A DNA stretch of 64,000 nt from Allium sativum. Its lineage: Eukaryota; Streptophyta; Magnoliopsida; Asparagales; Amaryllidaceae. Location: the NCBI GenBank assembly GCA_030737875.1, contig CM060911.1:51043001-51107000 (forward strand), given 5' to 3'. Shown piece by piece: positions 48,421 through 57,959 of the stretch (position 1 is the stretch's first letter; every line of letters begins with the position of its first letter). A program made the position numbers and the translations under genes. Under the pieces are notes generated by a model, which was not told where the DNA came from, did not search any database, and saw only the letters and a list, made by a program, of their open reading frames with translations.

Positions 48421-49589
48421 ATCTAGATGGTTCTCATAGTATGCAATGGGTTTACAAAGTAGTAAGTACCTTCATTAGATTATTTTGTTTGATATCTTCC
48501 AGTAGTTGCAAACACAAACGAATTTAATATCACTTCATGGTATAGAAATGCCACACAGGCTACAATACGCATACATCAAGTGTTTTGAGTGCAGTCTTTT
48601 CACAGAAAGAAACTTATGGAATACAACGATGACAAATCTAGCGTATCATATGAGTGAGCCCTTTTGATACTTTCATGTAAACCGGTTAAGTCCGCTCAAC
48701 ATGTTTTGCCTATTCATGCAGTGCAACTAGAATCCAAAATAAGTTTCGAGGGTGGAAAGGGAAAAAGGAGTTCTTAATCATCTGGCAGAGGATTATGAAA
48801 ATACAGTTGTGCTTTCATTATTGGTTGCATCAGAAACACTGTACATAACCAAATATTATATTATGAAATAATGATTTTATTACTAACCCTTGATGTTCTA
48901 AGGTTACATTTGTAATTCTGCTGAAATTTTCTATGGTCTGTTTCTGTTTTTATCAAGGCCTGTGTAATTGTTAGGAAAAATTCAAAGTAAATAGCTCAGT
49001 AATATAATATCCCTCGAAACTTTTTTCCCACATCAGCATGTTCTATACTTTTTTCATTTATATGATATAAAATTTACTTTTGATTATATAATAGCAAAAC
49101 AAACTATGATTTTAGAATTCAAATGTTTTTGACATGGATTTGATTTCTTTTTAATTGTCTGCAGTATGTCAATTTGGAAATCAAAATTATGAAAGAAAAA
49201 ACTTAATGGCTAATAGAGAGGCATATAACACCAGAGGAGAATTGCAAAGAAAATAATACACAATATGTATTTCATTTTGAATGAGAGGCAATAGCCAACA
49301 ATGATAAATTACATTGATGAGAATAATGTAATCTTGTAATATTTGATTGCATGTTCATAGAGAAAAAAAATCCTTGTTTGTTAGAAACTGAATTAAATAG
49401 ATAAGTGAAACTACATATAATTGATGTGCTTTTTTTTACCAATGGCAGTGTATCAACAATTAAAGAAGTGACATCAGGAAGTGCCAGTTTTACTAGAACT
49501 TGCTGAATGAATGTAAGTGGTTTCTAGTCGAAAGGCAATATGCATTGATAATCACTGTCGACAACTTGTATTACACAGCTTAAACAGTA
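48421..49589. other. AT-rich interior of CACTA-2, no recognised gene
   Basis: No long open frame. A few acceptor-like CAG sites occur (for example near 48720 and 49446), but no protein was recognised. It may contain introns or untranslated parts of the captured gene. Confidence 0.5.
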
Positions 49590-49877
49590 TTGCAAGGTAA
49601 ACTTGTATTCATACTAAGTTCTAGAGGAAGTGCTTTGAAAGATGATTCTAAAGAAGAGGAAGAAAAAGAGGATGATGATAAGTCTATGGATATTGATGAA
49701 AATGTCAGTTTTCTCTTCCATCATGAGAAAATAGTTTGTGTTGCATTTTATCAAGCATTGACTTTGAAACTTTTGTTTAATTGGAGCAAGAAAATCATTA
49801 AGGTCGAAATCAAATTAGAGAAAGTGACAGGGAAAGGAAAGGAGAAAGTCATGTATACAGGTTTCTTAGCATCATAA
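49590..49877 (+). other. Acidic open frame in CACTA-2, possible captured exon
   Basis: A 95-codon frame with an acidic Lys/Glu/Asp tract (KDDSKEEEEKEDDDKSMDID). Such tracts are typical of linkers in nuclear proteins. The frame has no clear start context and I recognise no domain. It is either an exon fragment of a captured gene or chance. Confidence 0.25.
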
Positions 49878-50352
49878 CTAATTGCTTTATTTGAGATTCA
49901 TACATTCTCACTCTAATCACTTGTATACCATTGTTAAAATGCTAGATGCATTAGGCACCCATAACTAAATTGTTATAATATCATAAATTGTTATGATATC
50001 AAGGGAGAATTAAATTACAAATTCAAAAGTTGAAAAATAAACAAAATATAAATATTAAAATTAGTAAAAACTTTGTAGAATGAAATTTGGATGAAATATG
50101 TGTTGATAATGTTTATAAATGATTTATTGCAATACATGTCGGAGTTATAATCAAATGTTGGGTATTGATGTAAAAAAGTGTTTCTAAATTTAATGGAGTA
50201 TAAATAAACGGTAAAAACTTACATATTATTTGTAAAATAACCATTTGTGAGTAAAAATAAACATTAATGTGTTTATATATTTATTTTAAGCCAAAACAAA
50301 ATAATTTGAACAATTCCAGTTATTAAATTGCAAGGCTTAGGTACCTTAGTCA

Positions 50353-50541
50353 AAAGAACTTTCTTGAGATTGATTTTGATGCAGGGTCATCCTCTATTGC
50401 GAGAAGTATTGTTAGTTTAGTCCTTGGATATGTTACTAGTCTTGTAGTTGACCTTTTAATCATGATTGAGGGAAAGGAAGAGAACGAGTTACCAGAGAAC
50501 AATCTAGGATCAGTCGTGTTTAATCGTGACAGACTTTGACT
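50353..50541 (+). pseudogene. Exon-like coding fragment in CACTA-2, unknown protein
   Basis: The plus strand reads without a stop for about 63 codons: a FLEIDFDAGSSS start, then ARSIVSLVLGYVTSLVVDLL, then IEGKEENELPE, ending at TGA. The balanced amino-acid composition with a hydrophobic helix and an acidic segment looks like real protein. Codon use is more even than in the AT-rich surroundings. I cannot name the family. Confidence 0.35.
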
Positions 50542-52640
50542 CTGCAGTGCTTTTGTGAACTGCATACATTACTTCGTTTCTCATCATTCAGCACTAGTTG
50601 CAGTGGAGGGAACAACACGGAATACAGTTGGAAGAAATTATATGACCCTTTTATGCTAAATTAAGTATATAACAACGTCGAATTTATGAATTTTGATGGA
50701 TGTTGCTCTAATAACATATGATAGCTGCATAGTAAAAAAAAGGAAAAAGTTTATGTGTTATCTCACTCTATTTCATGTAGCAAAACTTTATGTGATTAAC
50801 TCACTTTACTTTATGTGTTAACTCATTTTATTTATTTCCATTTATTTATTCACAATTATTTGAAGCAGCAAAACGTTAGTGGTCAACTCACTCTACTTTA
50901 TGTGTTAACTCATTTCAAGTGATAGTTATGATATGAAGCATTGTTAAACAAAATGCATGTTAATTTGGCTATGGGTTAAGGATCATGAATCAAAACCATA
51001 CCCTAAAAGACTGCTCACTCCATCGAACAAGCCTCTAGCCGGCATGATGATTTCTCATTTTGGACATCTCTTCCGAGTTCATGTAACTATGTTTTAGTGC
51101 AAGTTTAATCTATGAAATTTATATGTGAGAAATATATAGCAATGTTTATATTTATTATATCATGGAGGGAGAATATTGAAATGCATGGAGAAAAGGTTTT
51201 CAATATAGTTCGAGGTATACTTTTTTGATCTTCACTGATACAAATACACTATATTTTGACTTGCATATAAACTTCTGCATTGTAAGCAGTATGTATTTAG
51301 TTTTTGCCTGCTAACTTTTGGTGCTACAGGTGTGATTTGTTTAGTTGTTTCCTGCTGAATGTGAGAGAGTTGGTTCTTCCAAAGTTATCGAGGTTATTTA
51401 AGTTTTTACATAATTCTAATTTTGTTTTAAATAATGCAGGGAGATGAACATACATATATTGATGCTATGAAAATTTTACATATATTTTCATATATAATGA
51501 AGGGAAATGAACATACTTGTGGTAAGGGAGGCTTGGTTGCTAGAAAGCATTCAAAAAAAAAAAAGCTCAACCATTGGAAGTGTATGATGGATACAACATC
51601 TGACTGACTAGCATATGGTAAAATTTATGATATACATCCTTAAACTACAATACATATATCTTACTAAGTTGACTGGAACAGCTTGACATATATAAAAAAA
51701 TTAACTACATGGCTACACAGTAGTACTATTCTTGAAATTATGTTAGATATCCTTAGATTGTAATATGTATATATAACTAAGTTGATTGGAAAAACTTGAC
51801 ATAAAAAAAAAATTAAGGTGCCCAGAAAATCCATTTAGATAAAAGTTCTAGAACATTTTTTATTTTTTTTGGATGTCATGTTATGTATCCAGATAAAAAT
51901 CCCGTCGGTACAAGAAGTAGCTGCATTATTTCAAAAATTTAGAGGACAAGGATTTGAAAGCATGATAAATGAAATAAAAGAATTCGTAGAGGAAGTTGCC
52001 ATTAAGGCTAAATTTGAAAGAAATTATAATATATTTTTTGGGTACTAGTTTTAGTATTAGCAAATAGCAATAAAGATGCTAATATATATTTACTTACACC
52101 AATCATCCTTATCTCATAAAGCATAACTATTCATGGACAGAACTATTCTCCAATGACATGCAACAAAGCACATCATATAACATGGCAATTGAGCTATATC
52201 TCTAGCAGCACTGCAGGTGAAGTTGCACTCAGTTTTCTACTATATTATTATGATCTAACTAAACTAATATATGTTTTTATTTACTTTATTTACTTTATTT
52301 ACTAACGATGGTAACTGAAAACACTTTAGACTAGCATGGAAAATTCTTATTGTTGATTATCAACCTTGTTTACAGGTAATTAGCTTTTCTGGAATGAAGA
52401 CCATCAGTAACAATGGACATGACTTTAGTTTTTATATGTATTGTGATAGCTATTTGTACTTATAAGTATTATCTAAATGGTTTTGGAAAATACTTATGTT
52501 GCTAATGTATTCTCAGTTATTTGAGTATGACGATTATATGACTGATTGTTGATTTAAATCATATTTTTATATGATTGTTGCTGACTTTAAAATGACCATT
52601 ATATAATTGGTTACTAGAAATAATATAAGTCATTAACAGT
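50542..52640. other. AT-rich interior of CACTA-2, nothing recognised
   Basis: Read on both strands: no long frame, no RNA gene, no further element ends. Short A runs and repeated 'ttatgtgttaactca' motifs (about 50750-50910) are the only structure seen. Confidence 0.5.
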
Positions 52641-52979
52641 ATATAGTAGCATTTAAAATATGCTACAAAACAATCAAAACATTTTATTAGAGTTTAAAAA
52701 ATGCTACATAAACAAATGTAACACACCTGAAATTTTAGTGGCAAAAAGTTTTTGGTTGCACAAAATAAACGTTATAGAAAAGCAAAAAATGATCCATGTA
52801 CAAACCTTCAGTAGCATTTGGAAAAAGCAATTGTATAGAAGATTTGGTAGCATTTATCAAAACGCAACAAAAAAACAAGACTTTTAGTTGCGGGACCTGT
52901 AGTAGCATTCTTTAAAACGCTACCAAAAGGTTTTGGCAGCGTTTTCCAAACGCTGCTAAAGGTCTTTTCTGGTGTAGTG
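52641..52979. repeat. Subterminal repeats and right terminus of CACTA-2
   Basis: Motifs gtagcattt / aaatatgctac (52648-52664 region), agtagcatttgg, ggtagcattt, agtagcattc / aacgctacc and ggcagcg / cgctgc recur in direct and inverted order. They are followed by GGTGTAGTG at 52971-52979. The next bases, cga, would be one copy of a 3 bp target duplication. Confidence 0.8.
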
Positions 52980-53173
52980 CGAGGATTAAAGGTAATTTAA
53001 AGTCCTAGTTTAAAAACATGAAAAATGAAAATACAATAAATAAATTGAAAGGTGAATTCAACCACCTATTCCTCTAATTAGACTTAGAGTAGGAAAATTT
53101 GTCACTCCACGACAAAACGCTCGAATGTAATTTAGAACCGAAGACGCAAATGCATCTACAACAACTATAACTC
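52980..53173. other. Short spacer, nothing recognised
   Basis: AT-rich. It may be the non-coding or decayed upstream part of the LINE fragment that follows. Confidence 0.5.
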
Positions 53174-53338
53174 ATGCAACAAAGTAAAGCTTTATGGATT
53201 CATGATGGGGATGCTACTTCTAAATTCTTTTTTGCTAAAATTTCGCTGAGAAAGAACAAAAATAAAATTCAAGCAGTTCTGAATATTGATGGTCAATATT
53301 TACATATTCAGGAATCCAAGAGACTTTGGATTACTACA
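53174..53338 (+). pseudogene. Fragment of a plant LINE (non-LTR) reverse transcriptase ORF
   Basis: The frame from 53174 gives LWIHDGDATSKFF, AKISLRKNKNKIQAV and NIDGQYL. This fits the conserved plant LINE ORF2 segment just before the reverse transcriptase domain, usually W..GD.NTKFFH....RR..N.I..L....G. The expected His after FF is replaced. Upstream frames have stops. Element F cuts it at 53339. It is a decayed fragment and the landing site of F. Confidence 0.6.
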
Positions 53339-54780
53339 TGATGTGCACGTAAAAATGCAAATTTATATTCATATATTTATTCTTGTTTAGTGCAAATAAA
53401 TGTTATATGTGGGTATTTTATCATGTTTAAACCATAATTCAATTGATTTCAAAACATCATGCATTCATCATCATATAGGGGGGAAATGGTCATTTTTGTG
53501 CTTATGTTATATTGAGGATTTTTACTTGGACATTTTTCATGTTTTTGTAGAAATTTGATGCATGTAGAAGAGGACTTCATAAAGATATATATGCATACAA
53601 AAGAAAAAAAAAAGAGGAAATCAATGCCTTGCAAAATAAGAGGAAATCAATGCCTTGCCAAAAAAGGAAATCAATCAATGGAGAAGGAATCAATTCAAAT
53701 AGAAGATTAGTGGAGGACCCCACCCACTCTCCCTCATTCTTTAGTGGAGACAAAAAAAAGGCTTCATGAATCACTATTGCTAAAGACAAAAGGAAGCTTA
53801 ATGAAGGGGTATTTGTGGTAGTTCCCAACAAAGTTGATTAGGGTTTAGAACATGTATATATACCCCCTTTATGTTCACGTAAAGTCTATCTTTTTCTTTT
53901 TTATCCTAACCTTTAGTTAGTTTTCAGGATCAGAAACAAAAGCTCTCTCTTGTTCTTCCATGGCTTCATAGCCATTTTTCCTTTTTGTAATCTCTCGTTT
54001 TAATGCAATTTTAATTAGTTTCCTTTTATTTACATGTTCTTTTCTTTTATGCGAATAGAATAGATTGTCCTTTATTTTGCTTTTCTTTTGTTTTTGTTCT
54101 ATGTTACAATCTACTTTTGTTGTTAGAATAACAAACGTGAGAGGCTAATCCCTTTCAACTTAGGGGTAATGATGCACTCTTGATTATGTAGATGCAACAT
54201 AATTTGTTTATTCATTCTATCTTTTTGTGCTTCAAGTCATGTTGATGTTATTGGTTTTTGTTCATTATTGAATTTGATACCCTATATTGTTGACACCAAA
54301 TAGGCTATGCTTGGTCATATGTTCACTAATTACCTCTTCATCTACATATGATGATGGTGATTAAGTGGAGATTGAAATCAAAAATTGATGGTCAATAGTT
54401 CTAATTAATAGTTCATAAGCCATGCTTAAAGTATATTTAAATTTTAACTTCTTCATTTTCATTAGAACTAAATTCACAAATGACAAAAAAGAGATATCAT
54501 GATTTCATAACTTGTTGAACTACATGATCTAGAAAGTGGATTTATTCCTAAGTTGTCATTTATCTCATAGCTTTTATCAGTTTCAGTTTGCTAGTTTAAT
54601 TGTAGTTGTAGTTAAAAATTCACTCAAATTTGGTTTAATTTGATTGAATATAATTAAAGTTATTTCTTTCCCCGTGGATCGAATCGTATTCGCCAACGTA
54701 CTACAAGTGTACACTGTGCGCTTGCGGTTTATTACACTTCGTGACGGTTTTATAATGCATAGAATATTCGTCGTCGAACA
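53339..54780 (+). repeat. 5' LTR of element F
   Basis: 1442 bp from TGATGTGCACG to GTCGAACA. The right end is fixed by the primer site. The left end is inferred from the TG dinucleotide and the break in the LINE frame. A TATA-like box lies at 53855-53862. Confidence 0.75.
53855..53862 (+). promoter_or_regulatory. TATA-like box in the LTR of F
   Basis: 'tatatata' followed by 'ccccctttatg' about 520 bp into the LTR, a suitable place for the U3-R boundary. The transcription start is not shown. Confidence 0.45.
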
Positions 54781-54786
54781 AGTTTT

Positions 54787-54804
54787 TGGCGCCATTGCCG
54801 GGGA
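54787..54804 (+). other. Primer binding site of element F (tRNA-Asp)
   Basis: TGGCGCCATTGCCGGGGA matches the complement of the plant tRNA-Asp 3' end (TGGCGCCGTTGCCGGGGA) at all but one position. Confidence 0.9.
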
Positions 54805-57024
54805 AAGTTAATTAAATTTGATTTTATTTTTAGGATTAATTTTGTTGTTCTTCCAAAAAAAAGTGTTTGTTTTATTTATTTTTTCTTCTATTTTCTTGTA
54901 TATATATAAAAAAAGCACTTGTCTTTTATTTTCAATTTCTTTCCTCTTTACACTGCAATTTGCCTCTTTTCATTCATTTATTTGTTTCCAAATTTTCTCG
55001 AAATTTCGTTCCTTCTTACAATTCTTACAAATAAAAAATAGAATAAAAAATAAACCTAAAAATTATTGCTTTCCTTTTGCTCCCTCTGTAATTTTCTTCC
55101 CCTTCTCTTTTAATTCTTTTCCACTTACATTTTCTATTTCTTTCCATTTTTCTTTCTAATCCTTGCAATCTTTCCTTCTTTTACTAATTTCTTAAAAAAA
55201 AGTTCTTTTCAAATTTTCTTATCCTTGCTCTATATTTCTTCTGCGTTTTCTCCAATAACCTCCCAATTTATTGCTTGCTTTTTTCCTTTCTTTTCAAATT
55301 TCTTTCCCTTTTCTTCTTTTACAAGTTTCTTTTAAAAAAATATCTTGCCAATTTTTATGCAATTTCTTGTTGTTTCCCTTTTTCCCATCTATTTTTTCCC
55401 TTCTTTGTACAAATTCTTTCTTTCTTTACAATAAAAAAAACTTGAATTTTTTTATTTCTTTCCAATTTCGTTTGCAATTTGTTTCCTCTTTTTCAACAAT
55501 TCCTTTCTATTTTCTTTCTTCTATTCTTGCCGACTCTTGTACATCTACCCATCACCTTCAGCTAGCTCTTCCCCCTTGCTTGAGTAACTTCTTTCCACAT
55601 AATACTTCACCCTCGTCCATTCACAGCAAACAGTAGAAACTCATTCTCTTTGCTTCTCCACTTTACGGTTTCCCTCTCTAGTTCACGTCTATCACAACAT
55701 CCACTAATCTTCTCTTCACAAACTAATTTCACCGCTCGTTACCATCTCAATTACTCCACCTAGCATTAGCCTGAAACATCTTCAGTACTCCATAATCACG
55801 CAAACCGAAAGCATCATTCTCTCTTTACCCCTTGCCCCATCAATGTGACCAACATACGACCTACCATCTTTCCATTTCTTTCCTTTCTATATTCTCTTTC
55901 CGTTCTTAACACACTTGACTCTTTCCCTCTTTTACAAGATTACAAAGATTATTTTCCTATTTTCTTGCCTTTCAAATCATTCACTTTTAACAATTAACCT
56001 TTACCATCGTCATAAACCGCCTCTTATCATAAACCAACTCTTCTCTCTTCTAAAAAAAAGGCTTTGTTGTGTGTGTTGCATTTTGTGTTTTTTCTTTTTG
56101 TTCATTTGAGTTTTGTTTGCGTGTGTGTTTCTTTCTTTATTTTATTTGAGTTTAAATTCCTTTTAAAAAAAATCCATTTGTTTTGCTTCCCCTTGCTTCA
56201 AGTTCATTTGTGTGTGATTGCATTTGTTTTTGTGTTTTGATTTGCTCTTGTATTTTTTTTTTTGTTCATGTGTGTTCACTTTCATTTGTGTTAGGTTCAC
56301 AAAAAAGGGATTATTTACATTTCACTTGTAGATACATTATAGTCACTTTTCAAGTTTGAAAAATTTAGCGGAAGAAAATTGCTTGCTTGCTTGCCATGCA
56401 CCGCTTTACTTGCTAATAAATAAATTTCTGCTTTAAAAAAATTGCTAATAATTCAGCATGCTCTGGTATTGTGTTCTAACCCTTGTTTTTATTTTTCTTG
56501 CATTGTTGATTGCTTGCATTTGCATTGAAAAACAAAATCAAAAACAAAATTCATTTGTAGTTGCATTGTAATTCACATTTAATTTCTGTTTTGCATTCAT
56601 CTCATTTTATTTTTATTTTCTAAGGACATTGTTATATTTTGACAAATTGATTTCTTTCTAACGATTTATTTCTCAGTGTCTAGACTACGGCAGAGTAATA
56701 ACTGTTTATAAATATTACGCTAATTCGTAAATATTATATCGGTTGTTCCTCTGAAGGTACTTAAACCTTCGGCTGCATTGCTAGGGTAATTCCTAGTGCA
56801 CCGATAACTCCTGTTCGTTAACTGGCTGAGAAATTTTTTGTTGAAATTAATCTTACCCTCATTATATAATTTTAGAAAAATTGTAAATAAATAATTTGCA
56901 TTCATATAGTTGCATTAGGTTCATCTATATATAAAAAATATACAAAAATCCAAAATAAAAAAAACTATTTTCTTTTGTGAATATTTCGTTTTCTCTTAAA
57001 ATAAAATAAAAAGCTTTCTTGAAA
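54805..57024 (+). other. Long pyrimidine-rich leader of element F with a structured RNA block
   Basis: The first 1.3 kb is very rich in T and C (tttctttcc-type tracts), so the open frames there are low complexity and not protein. From about 56660 the composition changes to a mixed sequence containing several hairpins and a three-way junction (56737-56806). Athila elements normally have long leaders. A role in packaging, dimerisation or translation start is only inferred. Confidence 0.6.
56711..56806 (+). ncRNA. Predicted structured leader RNA: hairpin plus three-way junction
   Basis: A closing stem of 7 bp pairs tatcggt (56737-56743) with accgata (56800-56806). Inside it, one hairpin pairs ctgaaggt (56751-56758) with accttcgg (56765-56772) around a six-base loop. 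The second pairs ctagg (56781-56785) with cctag (56792-56796), extended by gca/tgc across a three-base bulge. A further hairpin lies just upstream (56711-56719 with 56726-56735, one bulged base). It is not a tRNA: there is no T-loop and only two inner arms. Function unknown. Confidence 0.45.
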
Positions 57025-57959
57025 ATGTCCCAATTTCCTTCTTCCTACAGATTTTATGATAGTTTTGAAAATCAATATAATCCATATAATTTTACACCAA
57101 ATTCATATGGATATTTTAATAACAACTATTGTACAAACAATGTGGATTTTACACCCCCAATTTTTCAAAATTTTCAAAATAATCCGGATTTTGCACCACA
57201 AAATTTTCAAACGAACGATCAACCCTCAACTCTTGAAACAAAAATTGGATCTTTACTTGAGATGAGCACACAACAAAATCAAAGAATAAATGAATGGTGT
57301 AATTCATACTATTGCAACAATTCAAGTCAAAATTTTCAAAATAATCAAAATGTGAATCACTTCCAAATTCAAATGATTTGATTATAACCTTTGTCAATTC
57401 AATTTCGAACTCCAAAATGAATCTCAAATTCAAAATGAAAATGTGAATCACTTTTCAAATAATTTTGGCAATGGGAATAATTTCAATCGTGGTGCAACAG
57501 AAAATATTTGCTCTCAACAACTTCAAAGCGAAAATTCTCAAATAAATAATCATAAAAATGATTTTGTTGAGCAAAATTACACGGATTTTTTGTATGAAAA
57601 GTACCTGAAGTTTCATGAGAAAGAAATTCAAATCCAAATGTGTGACGATTCGAATAATAATCCACCTTTGCCCACAATCGACAATTTTCAAATAACAACT
57701 TTTGAAACTAAAAATAACAATCTTAACGTAGTTGTTGAAAACACGGTAATTGAGTTAGATTTCAATTCTTTTGAGAGGGTGGAACCAACTCTCAAAATTC
57801 GATATTCCTATTTCTGAAAATAACGACTTCAATAATAACTTTGGATTTTGAAAATGATACATGCACTGAAGTTGTTGACAATTCACCAAAGGAAGATGAA
57901 TTTAATGAGTACGATTTTTTTGGATTTTTCAAAAGTGAGTTGAATTTTAAAGAGGTAGA
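57025..57959 (+). pseudogene. Asn-rich N-terminal coding region of element F, frameshifted and truncated
   Basis: The start ATG at 57025 opens a frame of 118 residues (MSQFPSSYRFYDSF...) ending at 57381. A second frame, 57443-57817, continues the same composition, and a third open piece follows to D (FENDTCTEVVDNSPKED, FFGFFKSEL). Residues are dominated by Asn, Phe, Gln and Tyr, with repeated QNFQNN. Position after the leader fits the gag gene. However, I see no recognisable Gag core or CCHC knuckle before D cuts it at 57960. Two frame changes mean the copy is broken. Alternatively it is an element-specific first protein. Confidence 0.5.

Larger units (their letters stand above)
48187..52979. 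mobile_element. CACTA-2: right part of a second CACTA transposon (host of element A)
   Basis: The right terminus is 'tcttttctGGTGTAGTG', ending at 52979. It is preceded by subterminal GTAGCATTT...AACGCTACC and GGCAGCG...CGCTGC inverted motifs (52641-52963). These differ from the GATACGG motif of CACTA-1, so it is another family. The left terminus was not found between 1 and 4433 and may lie left of the window. If so, the LTR at 1-3145 and element A are both nested in it. It carries a TFIIB-like fragment and other exon-like pieces. The extent is an inference from continuity across A's duplication. Confidence 0.65.
53339..57959 (+). mobile_element. Element F: Athila-type Ty3/gypsy retrotransposon, 5' part
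   Basis: The 5' LTR (53339-54780) is followed after six bases by TGGCGCC-ATTGCCGGGGA, a primer site for tRNA-Asp, typical of Athila-group plant elements. Then come a 2.2 kb pyrimidine-rich leader and the start of an Asn-rich coding region (57025 on). Element D interrupts it at 57960. The rest of F, including its 3' LTR, is beyond D and outside the window. The base group before the LTR is ctaca (53334-53338), one presumptive duplication copy. Orientation is plus, opposite to A-E. Confidence 0.8.

Noticed and set aside
54818..55636. Phe/Ser-rich open frames of 113-121 codons in the leader of F
   Set aside because: They derive from TTTC/TTCC tracts. Composition, not coding, explains their length.
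56737..56806. The three-way junction as a tRNA gene
   Set aside because: The 7 bp closing stem is suggestive, but there are only two inner arms, no T-loop GGTTCGA-type sequence and a bulged second arm.
56737..56840. The same block as a hammerhead ribozyme
   Set aside because: The catalytic CTGATGA and GAAAC core sequences are not in the junction.
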